A stretch of DNA of 64,000 nucleotides from RYN-230 sp963717125 (GCA_963717125.1 CAVQVG010000015.1:248001-312000), one strand, 5' to 3'. Counted from the first letter of the stretch, positions 44,477-53,036 are shown. Made by a program: numbers and translations. Notes: generated from the letters alone by a model not told the origin.

Positions 44477-46363
44477 TCACCGGGCCGGGACCTGCTGGTC
44501 GCTCCCGGCCTGATAGCCGCTCGCCTGCATCATGAACAGCCGGCGGTACTCGCCTCCGGCGGCCATCAGTTCCTCGTGCGTGCCCTGCTCCGCGACCCGG
44601 CCGCCGGACAGCACGTAGATGACGCTGGCGTCCCGCATCGAGCTGAGCCGGTGCGAGATCAGCACGCTGGTCCGGCCGGCCCGGAGATCATGCAGCTCGC
44701 GCTGGATGGCGTGCTCGGCCTCGGCGTCCAGCCCTGAACTCGGCTCGTCCAGGATCAGCAGGTCCCGGTCGGCCCGCATTAGCCCGCGGGCCAGGGCGAG
44801 CCGCTGCCACTGACCGCCGGACAGCACCACACCGGTCTCCGGACTCTCCTTGTTCGTCTTGCTCGCCGCGGGCAGGAACATCCGGCTGAGCAGGGTGTCG
44901 TAACCCTGCGGCAGCCGGGAGATCGCGGCATCGGCGCCGGAGTGCCGCGCCGCCTCGCGTACCGGCCCGTGGTCGCCGAGCCGGGCGAGATCGCCCATGC
45001 CGATGTTCTCGGCCGCGGTCAGGTCGTAGCGCATGTAGTCCTGGAACACCGTGCCCATGCGCTGGCGCAGCGCGGCGGGGGCGACGTCCCGGATATCGAC
45101 GCCGTCCCACAGGATGGCGCCGCGCTCCGGGTCGTAGAACCGGCACAGCAGCTTCACCAGCGTGCTCTTCCCGGCCCCGTTCAGCCCGACGACGGCGGCT
45201 GACTCACCGCACGGGATGAACATGCTCAGCCCGCGCAGCACCCACGGATGGTCGGCGTCGTAACGGAACCACACGTCCCTCACCTCGATGCCCCGGCACA
45301 GCGCGGGCAGCGGCCGCGGCGGCTGCGCCAGCGGCAGGTCGGGACCGCTCGACACGATGTCCCCGTAATGACCGAACATCAGCGTCGACTGGGCCAACTG
45401 GGCCAGCGAGTTGACCAGGCCCGCGATCGAGCCCTGCACGCCGAGGACGGCAATGGCGAACATCGTCACGTCGCCGATCGGCAGCCGACCGCCGGCGACC
45501 TGCGCGACGACCCAGATCAGCCCGCCGCCGGCGATCAGCGAGGACAGTAGCGCAAGCAGGCTCTGAACGCACAGGACCTGGCGGTTCAGCCCGCGCTGCT
45601 GGCGGTTAATGGACCGCATCTCGGCCAGCATCCGGCCGTGCAGGAAGTCGCCCAGGCCGAACAGCCGCACCTCTTTCGCCGCCGCCTGGTCGAACAGCAG
45701 CCGGCCATAGAACATCTGGCGCCGCGACGCTGGAGTAGTGCGCCAGGTCAGGTCGGCCTGCCTGCGGCTGTTGCGCACCTGCGCCCAGATGGCCGGCGCC
45801 GCCGACGCCGCGACGAGGCCGGCCATCGCGGGGCTGATGGCGTACAGCGCGATACCCAGGCTCGCCGCCGTGATCAGCGTCTGGCCGACCCCCAGCACCG
45901 AGGAGACGAACGAGCTAGCGGTGCTGCCCGCGAACTGCTGGACGAGCTGAAGCTTGTCGGAGAAGCTGGGCGACTCGAACCGGCTCAGCCCCGTGAACGA
46001 GTTGATCGCCCGGTACACCCGGTCCAGGGCCAGCAGCCCGAGCCGCAGGCGCAGCTCCGCGCTGGCGTACCGCTGGGCATACGTCACGGTCGCGGTCACC
46101 AGGCCGACGGCAGCGAGGATCAGGGCCAGGGCAATGACGTGGCTGGCGCTCGCCCCCGGCAGCCCGGCTGCTGAGCGGTGACCACCAGGCCGGCCGGCCG
46201 CCAGCTCGTCGAGGATGGCGCGCTGGAGCCAGGCGGTGACGGCCGGGGTCACGCCGCTGATCGTGACGAGCAGCACCGAGATCAGGCAGATCAGCGGCGC
46301 CGCGGCCCAGGCCAGTCCGGCCGCCAGCCGGACGGACCGGACCGCGGCATGGCCTGGCCTCAC
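44477..46363 (-). CDS. ABC exporter, fused permease and ATPase (628 aa)
   Basis: The N-terminal half has about six membrane segments (APLICLISVLLVTISGVTPA, VIALALILAAVGLVTATVTY, LLSSLIAGGGLIWVVAQVAG). The ATPase half has Walker A VVGLNGAGKSTLVKLL, Q-loop VFQDY, signature VLSGGQWQRLALARGL and Walker B LLILDEPSSGLD, with switch His in LISHRLSSM. There is no N-terminal C39 peptidase domain, so leader removal must be done by another protein, here probably the S26 peptidase. Its start overlaps the TlpA-like gene by 4 bp. Inferred cargo is the cysteine-rich peptide. Confidence 0.9.
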   Translation of the reverse strand: MRPGHAAVRSVRLAAGLAWAAAPLICLISVLLVTISGVTPAVTAWLQRAILDELAAGRPGGHRSAAGLPGASASHVIALALILAAVGLVTATVTYAQRYASAELRLRLGLLALDRVYRAINSFTGLSRFESPSFSDKLQLVQQFAGSTASSFVSSVLGVGQTLITAASLGIALYAISPAMAGLVAASAAPAIWAQVRNSRRQADLTWRTTPASRRQMFYGRLLFDQAAAKEVRLFGLGDFLHGRMLAEMRSINRQQRGLNRQVLCVQSLLALLSSLIAGGGLIWVVAQVAGGRLPIGDVTMFAIAVLGVQGSIAGLVNSLAQLAQSTLMFGHYGDIVSSGPDLPLAQPPRPLPALCRGIEVRDVWFRYDADHPWVLRGLSMFIPCGESAAVVGLNGAGKSTLVKLLCRFYDPERGAILWDGVDIRDVAPAALRQRMGTVFQDYMRYDLTAAENIGMGDLARLGDHGPVREAARHSGADAAISRLPQGYDTLLSRMFLPAASKTNKESPETGVVLSGGQWQRLALARGLMRADRDLLILDEPSSGLDAEAEHAIQRELHDLRAGRTSVLISHRLSSMRDASVIYVLSGGRVAEQGTHEELMAAGGEYRRLFMMQASGYQAGSDQQVPAR

Positions 46364-46929
46364 GCCGGCGCGGCAAGGCCGACGATCCTGGCCACCGTGT
46401 GCGCGCTCGCCTCGACCCGCCCGCTGGCGTCGATAACGATGAAGCTGGGGAACTTCGACACCCCCAGGGCCGCGGCCGCCGTCCCGGCCGAGGGGTCGCT
46501 GACCACATCGGTCGCTTCCGCGAGCTGACCGGCCAGGAAGGCCCCGCCATCGTCGGGGATCCCGGCCGGGCGGCGGCCGCCGCAGATCACCGCGAGCGTC
46601 CTGGTCACGCCGCCCGGCCGCGCCCGGGCAAAGGCGGCGAAGGCCGGAGCCTGCTCATGACACGGCCCGCAGCCGGGCGAGAAGAAGGCGATCACGCTCC
46701 GGTCGCCGCGAAGATCCTCGGCTGAGACGGTCGTGCCGGCCACCGTCGTGACCGTGAAATCAGGCACCTCGGTCCCCGGCGGGAGGCCGGTCACCGGCCG
46801 CGGCAGGGAGCCCTGGTAGGCGGGTTCTCCCCGGTGGCCGCGCAGCTTGCGGGCCAGGGCGATGATCAGCCACGTGTTGACCAGGCTGAGCGCGGCGACA
46901 CCGATCACGGCGGCCGAGAGATAACTCAT
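46360..46929 (-). CDS. Membrane-anchored TlpA-like thiol-disulfide oxidoreductase
   Basis: 189 residues. An N-terminal anchor (LSAAVIGVAALSLVNTWLII) is followed by a thioredoxin-fold domain: VPDFTVTTVAGTTVSAEDLR, FFSPGCGPCHEQAPAF with CxxC at 87-90, and GVSKFPSFIVIDASGRV with the cis-Pro. The domain should face outside the membrane. It overlaps both neighbours by 4 bp (ABC exporter and MauE-like gene), so it is made in step with them. Likely role: forming or isomerising disulfides in the exported peptide, as MauD does for methylamine dehydrogenase. Confidence 0.88.
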   Translation of the reverse strand: MSYLSAAVIGVAALSLVNTWLIIALARKLRGHRGEPAYQGSLPRPVTGLPPGTEVPDFTVTTVAGTTVSAEDLRGDRSVIAFFSPGCGPCHEQAPAFAAFARARPGGVTRTLAVICGGRRPAGIPDDGGAFLAGQLAEATDVVSDPSAGTAAAALGVSKFPSFIVIDASGRVEASAHTVARIVGLAAPA

Positions 46930-47486
46930 GACAGACCCGCCCCACTGGCACGATCGGCGCGATCGCCGCCGACCAGGAAGACCACGTCATCCAGGAACAC
47001 CACGAACGTGGCCAGCGCCACCGCGGCCCACAGGCTCAGCCCGATCGCCGCCGGCCGCGGGCCGGCCGCTCCGGCGCTGAATGAGGTGACCACCGCCAGG
47101 CCGGCCACCGCCAGGACCAGCAGGAAGCCGTTGCGCACAACGTGGTGAGACGCCAGCTCGGTCCGGGATGGCCCGAAGCATTGGCAGGTCACCCGGGCAC
47201 CGCGACGAACCGCGAGGGCGGTGCCGGCGGTCAGCGCGGCCAGGGTCGCCGCGGCCAGCGCCAGGCCGGCCACCGCCGTTGCCGGGACCGCCACCAGCAC
47301 CACGATGGCGGCCTCGGCCCCGGCGAGCACCGGCGGCAGTGTGCGTTTCCTGGCCAGCGGCACCGGCACGCTGGCCAGCCACGACGCGAATTCACGGTAG
47401 GCGGTGCCATTGCGGAGCTTGGACAAAGCCGAGACCGCGAACACCAGGCCGACCACGGTGCGGCAGATCAGCGCGGCGTACACCAT
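46926..47486 (-). CDS. MauE/DoxX-type redox-associated membrane protein
   Basis: 186 residues with four or more membrane segments: ALICRTVVGLVFAVSALSKL (typical MauE start), VLAGAEAAIVVLVAVPATAV, VVRNGFLLVLAVAGLAVVTS, LWAAVALATFVVFLDDVVFL. A VTCQCFG motif follows the third segment, as in MauE relatives that pass electrons to or from extracytoplasmic thioredoxins. The gene overlaps the TlpA-like gene. In methylamine utilisation MauD and MauE mature the disulfide-rich small subunit; here the small cysteine-rich protein encoded just upstream takes that place. Confidence 0.88.
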   Translation of the reverse strand: MVYAALICRTVVGLVFAVSALSKLRNGTAYREFASWLASVPVPLARKRTLPPVLAGAEAAIVVLVAVPATAVAGLALAAATLAALTAGTALAVRRGARVTCQCFGPSRTELASHHVVRNGFLLVLAVAGLAVVTSFSAGAAGPRPAAIGLSLWAAVALATFVVFLDDVVFLVGGDRADRASGAGLS

Positions 47487-47553
47487 TACCTGCGCCCTTC
47501 TTACGGAGTGCCGTTACTACTCGCCGTTAGCTCGCCACAGACCAAATCGCGGC

Positions 47554-47787
47554 CTATTCGCAGACAACCGTACTGGTCAGTTTCTCGCAGATAGGCCTCC
47601 CGTGGCAGCTGTAATGGCAGAGGTCGATCCAGTAACAGCAGGTCTGGCCTGTGCACTCATGGGCGTTTGACTCCCAGGTACTCTCCCCGACGCAGGCTCC
47701 AGCCGTCGCCTGGGGCAGGAAGCCGGTCACCGGCTTCGGCAGCAGACTCGCAACGTGATCGGCGAGCCATGCGGAAGTGCCGTTCAT
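47554..47787 (-). CDS. Cysteine-rich small precursor-like protein (77 aa, 8 Cys)
   Basis: The ATG at 47787 follows a near-perfect AAGGAGG. Residues 1-31 look like a leader: amphipathic start (TSAWLADHVASLLPKPV) ending in QATAGA, an AxA-like cleavage site. Residues 32-77 carry eight cysteines at 32, 45, 50, 51, 57, 61, 67 and 76, plus two Tyr (52, 59) and two Trp. Eight Cys in 46 residues suggests four disulfides. It is the first gene of the MauE-TlpA-ABC operon, 67 bp upstream of MauE. I recognise no known peptide family; the precursor role is inferred from size, cysteines and context. Confidence 0.75.
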   Translation of the reverse strand: MNGTSAWLADHVASLLPKPVTGFLPQATAGACVGESTWESNAHECTGQTCCYWIDLCHYSCHGRPICEKLTSTVVCE

Positions 47788-47794
47788 CTTGTGA

Positions 47795-47801
47795 CCTCCT
47801 T
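47795..47801 (-). promoter_or_regulatory. Very strong ribosome binding site of the precursor gene
   Basis: AAGGAGG, seven bases from the ATG, the best match to the 16S rRNA tail in this locus. It predicts much higher translation of the small protein than of the enzymes, as expected for a precursor. Confidence 0.7.
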
Positions 47802-47945
47802 GAAATCACGGCCCAGCACGGCGCTGTGGCCAGCCGCATCCTCGCATCGCCGGGTACCAGGAACCTGCCGGGCGAATACCGGCCCGCTACCGATCCGCTA
47901 CCTTCTCCTTAATGGCGGCCCGTCCCGCGTGACACGATCTCCGCT
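47802..47945. promoter_or_regulatory. Divergent promoter region of the peptide locus
   Basis: Separates the precursor operon (minus) from the sulfotransferase-peptidase operon (plus). One SARP binding region here could switch on both. I do not see convincing heptamer direct repeats by eye. Confidence 0.4.
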
Positions 47946-49315
47946 ATGCCAAGCAGCCCTCCGCGCGAAACAACCTGCGAGTCCCCGGTTTTCGTGCTGA
48001 CCAGCAGCCGCTCCGGGTCGACCCTGCTGCGATTCATCCTGGACAGCCACCCCGAGCTGGCCTGTCCGCCGGAAACCACCGTCGCGTCCGCCTGCGCGTC
48101 GCTCCTGCGATCCTGGGCGGTCCTGGAGGAAGCCGGCTGGAGGGCCGGCCGCTGAGCCAGGTCGGCCAGGTGCCGGCGGCCGGCATCGCGGTGGTCCAGT
48201 CGGCGATCGACGGACTATTCAGCTCTTACCTGGCCCGCCGGGGGAAGCAGCGGTGGTGTGACAAGTCGCTGGACAGCCACATGTTCGCCGGCCTGCTGGC
48301 ACAGGCCTACCCGCAGGCCAAGTTCATCTGCCTGTACCGGCACTGCATGGACGTCATCGCATCGGGGGTCGAGGCATGTCCCTGGGGACTGCACCGGTTC
48401 GGCTTCGACCCCTTCGTCGCGCAGTACTCGGGCAATAGCGTGGCCGCCGTCGGTGCCTACTGGAACTCCTGCGCGCAGTCGATCCTCAGCTTCGAGCAGG
48501 AGCATGCGGGGTCCTGTCACCGGATCCGGTACGAGGACCTGGTGACCGCGCCCGAGCAGACCGTGTCGGCGATGTTCGACTTCCTGGGCGTGGCACCGGC
48601 ACCCGGCATCACCCGCGACTGCTTCAGCATGCCGCACGAGTCCAACGGGCCAGGCGACGAGAAGATCTGGTTCACCGACGAGGTAACGCCGACGGCGCTG
48701 GGCCGTGGCGTCCGGGTTCCGGTGCGCGCCCTGCCGCAGCCGCTGCAACAGGAGATTAACGGCGCGCTCACCAAGCTGGATTACCGGCCGATCGGCCCCG
48801 AGTGGAACGAGGTGACCGGCCCGTTCGACCCCCGCGGCGCTGCCGAGGCGATCCCCACCAGGGCGACCACCAGTTCGCCGATAAGCGCAGAGGTCGGGAG
48901 TGCCTTGCGTGCCCTGGACGAGCGGCTGGCGACACGGACCGACGACGATCTGGAAATGTTCGCCGCCCACTGGCCCACGCTCGCGGACCAGACGCTGTCC
49001 CTCGTCGTCGACGGCGGCGAGCCGGCCGAGCGCCGCTGGAGCCTGGCCTCCGCCGCGAGCGCAACGGCTCCCGGCCAACTGGAAGGGGAGGATCCAGTGG
49101 CCAGGCTGATCGCCGGGCCAGCCGTCTGGGGATCGCTGCTGGGCGGCGAGTCCAACATCGTCACCGAGCTGTCCGCGGGACGCCTGCGCTGTGTCAACAA
49201 GCGCGATACACATCGTCTGAGGTCCGAGGAACTGCACGCCATGACGTGGCTGCTCGGCCTTACCCAGATACCGGTGGAGCGCACCCCGGCGGCTGTGGGC
49301 AGCGAGCGCGAATGA
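47946..49315 (+). pseudogene. PAPS-dependent sulfotransferase with additional C-terminal domain, one-base frameshift as given
   Basis: Frame 1 (ATG 47946): VFVLTSSRSGSTLLRFILDS holds the 5'-phosphosulfate loop, and the frame stops at 48155. Frame 2: WCDKSLDSHMFAGLLAQAYP, KFICLYRHCMDVIASGVEAC (3'-phosphate region), CHRIRYEDLVTAPEQTVSAM, to the stop at 49315. Restoring one G after GGCTGG at about 48139-48142 joins them as ...GWEGRPLSQV.... From about 48900 a separate domain of about 130 residues (RLIAGPAVWGSLLGGESNIV, ELSAGRLRCVNKRDTHRLRS) resembles SCP2-like ligand-binding domains. A target Tyr or hydroxyl on the peptide is possible. The stop overlaps the peptidase start (ATGA). Confidence 0.8.
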
Positions 49316-49812
49316 CCATGCTGGCGGTAGCGGCCGCCGTATTGCTGGCCGCCTGCGTCGCGGGCATCATGCTGGCGCGACAATGGTTCGCGCTGATCAC
49401 GGTTGCGGGCGCCAGCATGGAGCCGACGCTGCGGCCGGGTGACCAGGTGCTGGTCCGGCGGCATGCCGCGAAGGCGCTGCGGGTCGGTGCCGTCGTAGTA
49501 TTCCGGGAGCCGGGTGGCCAGCACCGGCCCGGCACTCCGGCCTCCGGGCTGGCGAGCCAGCCATGGGTGATCAAGCGGATCGCCGCTATGCCCGGCCATG
49601 TTGTGCCCAGTTCGGTGCAGTCGGCCGTCGGGGGCACAGATGTCGTCCCGGAGGGCATGCTCGTGGTGCTCGGCGACGGGGCTCGAAGTGGCGACTCCCG
49701 CCAGTGGGGTTTCATCCCCGCCGACCAGACCCTGGGCCTTATGGTCCGGAACCTCACGACGAGGCGAACCCCCGGCAGGCCGAGTGTCAGCGATCATGAA
49801 AATGAGCAGTGA
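49312..49812 (+). CDS. S26-family signal peptidase
   Basis: 166 residues, translationally coupled to the sulfotransferase gene. One N-terminal membrane segment (LAVAAAVLLAACVAGIMLAR), then VAGASMEPTLRPGDQVLVRR with nucleophile Ser35 and VIKRIAAMPG with general-base Lys88, then VLGDGARSGDSRQWGF (box E). Short S26 peptidases encoded inside biosynthetic loci usually cleave one dedicated substrate; the AxA-type site in the cysteine-rich precursor is the natural candidate. Confidence 0.9.
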   Translation: MTMLAVAAAVLLAACVAGIMLARQWFALITVAGASMEPTLRPGDQVLVRRHAAKALRVGAVVVFREPGGQHRPGTPASGLASQPWVIKRIAAMPGHVVPSSVQSAVGGTDVVPEGMLVVLGDGARSGDSRQWGFIPADQTLGLMVRNLTTRRTPGRPSVSDHENEQ

Positions 49813-49824
49813 GGGGCGTGCTGC

Positions 49825-49862
49825 GATCACGTAATTGACCACCCTGATCACGTTATTGACCA
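49825..49862 (+). repeat. IS21-type multiple terminal repeats
   Basis: GATCACGTAATTGACCA (49825-49841) and GATCACGTTATTGACCA (49846-49862), 16 of 17 identical with a 21-bp period, lying about 80-120 bp before an istA-like start. IS21 elements carry such repeated binding sites inside their ends. This is the left end of a truncated element. Confidence 0.65.
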
Positions 49863-49943
49863 TGGTCAGTGCGTGCGCGTCGGGTGGGCCTGGTCATCGG
49901 GAAGTGAGAATCATGCCCTTCGTCCTTGAGGCGAGGGGAGCCG

Positions 49944-50075
49944 ATGGCGAGGAGGACGTTCGGCGTGATTGATATCTGCGAGATTTTCGTGCACTGGCAT
50001 GCTGGGCGGCCGGAGAACGAGGTGCCGGGCAGCCTGGGCTTGTCGCGGAACACGGTGCGCAAGTACGTGGCCGCG
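49944..50075 (+). pseudogene. IS21-family IstA N-terminal fragment
   Basis: ATG at 49944 after GGGGAG. Reads TFGVIDICEIFVHWHAGRPE and LGLSRNTVRKYVA, the helix-turn-helix start of IS21 transposases. After about 44 codons the sequence becomes the reverse strand of a recombinase gene, so catalytic domain and istB are gone. Confidence 0.75.
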
Positions 50076-50744
50076 CGCCCGCCGGCCCCACGCCGCGTGC
50101 GCCTTGTTCGGATGAGGGCCGGCGTCGGCGAGCCGGTAGCCGTAGGGCGGCAGGCCGCCGAGGTAGCGGCCCTGTTCCCTGGTCTGTGCGGCCATCGCGG
50201 TGCGGACCCGGATCCTGGTGCGGGTGATCTCCCGCTTGGATTGCAAGCCGAGCGCCAGCATCGTCTGCTCGTGATCCTCGGCGGCGAAGTCAACCCGGCC
50301 GCCGACTTCGGGAGTCCACAGCTGGATCCCGTAGTGCTCGAACAGCGGAGCCATCGACGCGAACTGGCTCCCGTAGAACGCCCGCTCGTACTCCCCGATC
50401 ACCACCGCATCCCAGCCCCGGTCCGGGTCGGCCAGCCCGGCGACGAGGGCAGCGGCCTGCGGGCGGCGCGCCCAGGCCAGCGTCCGGCTCTGGCCGATGT
50501 CGAAGAACTCTGCGACGATGCGCCCGTGCCCGGCCACCAGGGCCCCCGCCTGGCCGAGCTGCCGCGCCCGCGACGTTACCGGGTCCTGATGATCCTCGGT
50601 CAACACCCGCCCGTAGAACGCAAACCGCATCCCGCCACGACCCGGCCCGGCCGCCGGGCGGTGCCCAGCGCGCTCCGCCCACGCCAGCAGCTCTTCCCTG
50701 TCCAGGCGCCGGGCTTCCGTACTTTGATCTCGCGGTGCTGTCAT
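50076..50744 (-). pseudogene. Serine recombinase N-terminal fragment
   Basis: From the ATG at 50744: MRFAFYGRVLTEDHQDP, in which the catalytic Ser of the usual RVST is replaced by Leu (RVLT), so even the resolvase domain would be dead. It continues GQSRTLAWARRPQAAALVAG, ERAFYGSQFASMAPLFEHYG, KREITRTRIRVRTAM to HAAWGRRA, where it meets the IS21 fragment. Closely related to 41159-42688. Confidence 0.85.
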
Positions 50745-51028
50745 GATGCGGGCCCCGTCGATGTCCATGTCAAGGTCTGTGCGCTTCTTCGCATCAGGAG
50801 CTTCATGTGTCCCGGCCGCAGCACCTGAAACACAGCGCACCCGGTCAGCCTCCGGCCATCCGCGGGCCGCGAGCCTTACCCGGTGGCACCCGGTTCCTGC
50901 GTGCCTGATCAAGACGGCCGGTACCGCGCCGCCGCCAGCACGATCTCCGAGGCTGCGCGATTCCTTCTCGTCGGCGCGATGAGCAATACTCGACCCGCGG
51001 CAGATCAGACGTTCACCCTGCGGGCGCC

Positions 51029-51150
51029 ACTGCATAAAAGTACGGTCGGCCTGCTTGCGTTGGGCCATAACCAAGGGGCGGCCAAAGCGGCCAACTACGC
51101 GAATGTGTCGGTCGATAACCGTGCGCCGACTCGCCGCTCTGCGCGGTCCT
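51029..51150. repeat. Diverged third copy of part of the duplicated intergenic element
   Basis: Shares CTGCATA, TTGCGTTGGGC, GATAACCG, GCGCCGAC and CGCCGCTCTGCGCGG in the same order and near-equal spacing with 3033-3120 and 38146-38233, but with many substitutions and small indels. In those copies it lies between a TetR gene end and the kinase-like gene; here it overlaps the extended 3' end of a DUF574 gene. Function unknown. Confidence 0.65.
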
Positions 51151-52090
51151 CCCAATCTGCTGGCCTGGCGCCGCTGCCGTGCTGTGATGGCTGATCTGGG
51201 CTTATCCCTGCGCCCGGGCGTAGCTGGCTTATGTAATCGTTGCTGACAAGAGAGCCTGGCCCTGGCTCATGACGCGCCCGGGCGGCTGGGCAGGTGGCCC
51301 GGGCGGTCAGCCGCGGCGGCATCGCCACAGCAGAAACACCGGAACCGCTGCTGGTGGCTCGGCAAAGAGCTCGGCGTGCAGCCCGGTCAAGGCCGCGGAA
51401 CAGCTCTTCGACCTCGGTCTTGCTGCTCGCTCTCATGGGTATGCCGTTGGCGTTGTAGGCGGCTATGATCGCGCTCACCTCCTCGGGCGCGCTGTCGGCC
51501 GTGGCGGTCGACAGCGCCAGCGCGCTGCCCGGGGGCAGCGCGTCCATCAGCGCGCCGAGGATCCGGCGCACTTCCTTGTCGTCGGGGATGAACATCAAGA
51601 TCGCGATCAGGCTCAGCGCGACCGGCTTGCCCAGGTCGAGAGTCTCCCGCACCTGGGGTGCCTGGAGGATGGCCGCAGGGTCGCGCAGATCGGCGTCGAC
51701 ATAGGCGGTCTTCCCCCCGGGAGTGCTCGTGAGCAGTGCCCGCGCGTGCGAGAGCACGATGGGGTCGTTGTCCACGTACACGATCCGCGCCTCCGGCGCG
51801 ATCCCCTGCACGACCTCGTGCAGGTTCGGCGAGGTCGGCAGCCCGGTACCGATGTCGAGAAACTGGCGGAAGCCCAGCTCGCCCGCCAGGTAGCCGCCAA
51901 CGCGGCGCATGAAGCCCCTGTTCGCGCGCATGGAGACCGGCAGGCTGGGCCAGCCTTCGACCATGTCTGCCGCCGCGTCCCGGTCGGCCTGGTAGTTGTC
52001 CTTGCCGCCAAGCAGGTAGTCATAGACCCGCGCCGCGTGCGCCACGTCCGTATGCAGGGCCGGGATGTTCGTCTCGGCGTCGTCAGGCAT
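51095..52090 (-). CDS. DUF574-type SAM-dependent methyltransferase, C-terminus replaced
   Basis: Residues 1-235 follow the actinobacterial DUF574 family closely: AARVYDYLLGGKDNYQADRD, GFRQFLDIGTGLPTSPNLHE (SAM loop), ARIVYVDNDPIVLSHARALL, ALSLIAILMFIPDDKEVRRI. After VEELFRGLD the next about 95 residues are arginine/alanine-rich and do not match the family (expected LVEPGVV...), so the natural C-terminus (about 35 more residues) was lost at a rearrangement near 51390. The methyl acceptor of the family is not known. Confidence 0.8.
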   Translation of the reverse strand: MPDDAETNIPALHTDVAHAARVYDYLLGGKDNYQADRDAAADMVEGWPSLPVSMRANRGFMRRVGGYLAGELGFRQFLDIGTGLPTSPNLHEVVQGIAPEARIVYVDNDPIVLSHARALLTSTPGGKTAYVDADLRDPAAILQAPQVRETLDLGKPVALSLIAILMFIPDDKEVRRILGALMDALPPGSALALSTATADSAPEEVSAIIAAYNANGIPMRASSKTEVEELFRGLDRAARRALCRATSSGSGVSAVAMPPRLTARATCPAARARHEPGPGSLVSNDYISQLRPGAGISPDQPSQHGSGARPADWEDRAERRVGARLSTDTFA

Positions 52091-52139
52091 CAGTTATCAC
52101 CCGTCGTCTCGTGGCGGACCCTTCGGTCATTTGGGGCGC

Positions 52140-53021
52140 CTACCTGATGCCGATGTTGGCGACGCCTTGGGCGATCTGGCGCTGCAGGAGCAGGAACACG
52201 GCGATCAATGGCAGGAAGCCCAGCACCGATGACGCCATCGTCTCGGCGTACTGGATCGCCGCCCCGCCGATCAGGCTGCTCAGCCCGACCGTGATCGTCT
52301 CGGACTTGGTCTGGGTCAGCACCAGGAGCGGCCACAGGAACGCGTTCCACGTCGTGATGAAGGTGAGGATCGCGACCGCCGACACGGCAGGACGGCACAG
52401 CGGCATGCAGATCCGGTAGTAGATACGCCACCAGTTCGCGCCGTCCAGCCGGGCGGCTTCGACGAGCGACACCGGGATCTGCCGCAGGAAGGCATGGAAG
52501 ACGAAGACGGCCACTGGCGCGGCGATGGCCGGCAGGATTATCGCCCAGTAGGTACCCAGCAGGTGGATGGTCCGGAACTCAATGAACTGCGGCAGGATCA
52601 GGGCCTCGGTTGGCAGCATGATTCCGGCCAGGATCACGGCGAGCATCGCCGTTTTGCCGCGGAACCTCAGCTGCGCCAGGGCGAAGCCGATCATGGAGCA
52701 GACGACGACCGTGAAGATCACCGACAGGGTGGAGATGATGAAGCTGTTCAGGTACCACCAGCCGATCGGATTGGTGGTCAGTGCGCTGGCGTAGGCGTGC
52801 AGGGTCCAGTGATTGGACCAGAGTGTGACGGGGTTCGCCGTGATCTCGTTGTCCGGCCGCAGCGAGGTGATCAGGGCCCACAGGAAGGGCAGCAGCCAGA
52901 TCAGGGCGAACAAGGCCAGGCAGCTCGCGGTGAGCCGGTTGAAGGCCTTCAGGCCGAGGTCCCGGCCTGAGGTGGTTCGGCGGGTGCGCTTGCGGGCGGG
53001 CAGCGCGGCGGTCGCGGTCAT
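52140..53021 (-). CDS. Carbohydrate ABC transporter permease, MalG/UgpE type
   Basis: 293 residues with six membrane segments, from CLALFALIWLLPFLWALITS to VLGFLPLIAVFLLLQRQI. The EAA loop VEAARLDGANWWRIYYRICM contacts an ATPase that is not encoded in the window, usually a shared MsiK-type protein in actinomycetes. Third gene of the sugar operon, 15 bp after the MalF-type gene. Confidence 0.92.
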   Translation of the reverse strand: MTATAALPARKRTRRTTSGRDLGLKAFNRLTASCLALFALIWLLPFLWALITSLRPDNEITANPVTLWSNHWTLHAYASALTTNPIGWWYLNSFIISTLSVIFTVVVCSMIGFALAQLRFRGKTAMLAVILAGIMLPTEALILPQFIEFRTIHLLGTYWAIILPAIAAPVAVFVFHAFLRQIPVSLVEAARLDGANWWRIYYRICMPLCRPAVSAVAILTFITTWNAFLWPLLVLTQTKSETITVGLSSLIGGAAIQYAETMASSVLGFLPLIAVFLLLQRQIAQGVANIGIR

Positions 53022-53036
53022 GGTCGCGGGCTCCCT

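Noticed and set aside
43663..49812. Methylamine dehydrogenase (mau) cluster
   Set aside because: MauE- and MauD-like genes are present but no heavy subunit, MauG-type dihaem enzyme or amicyanin gene is; the small protein is shorter and adjoins an ABC exporter and S26 peptidase instead.
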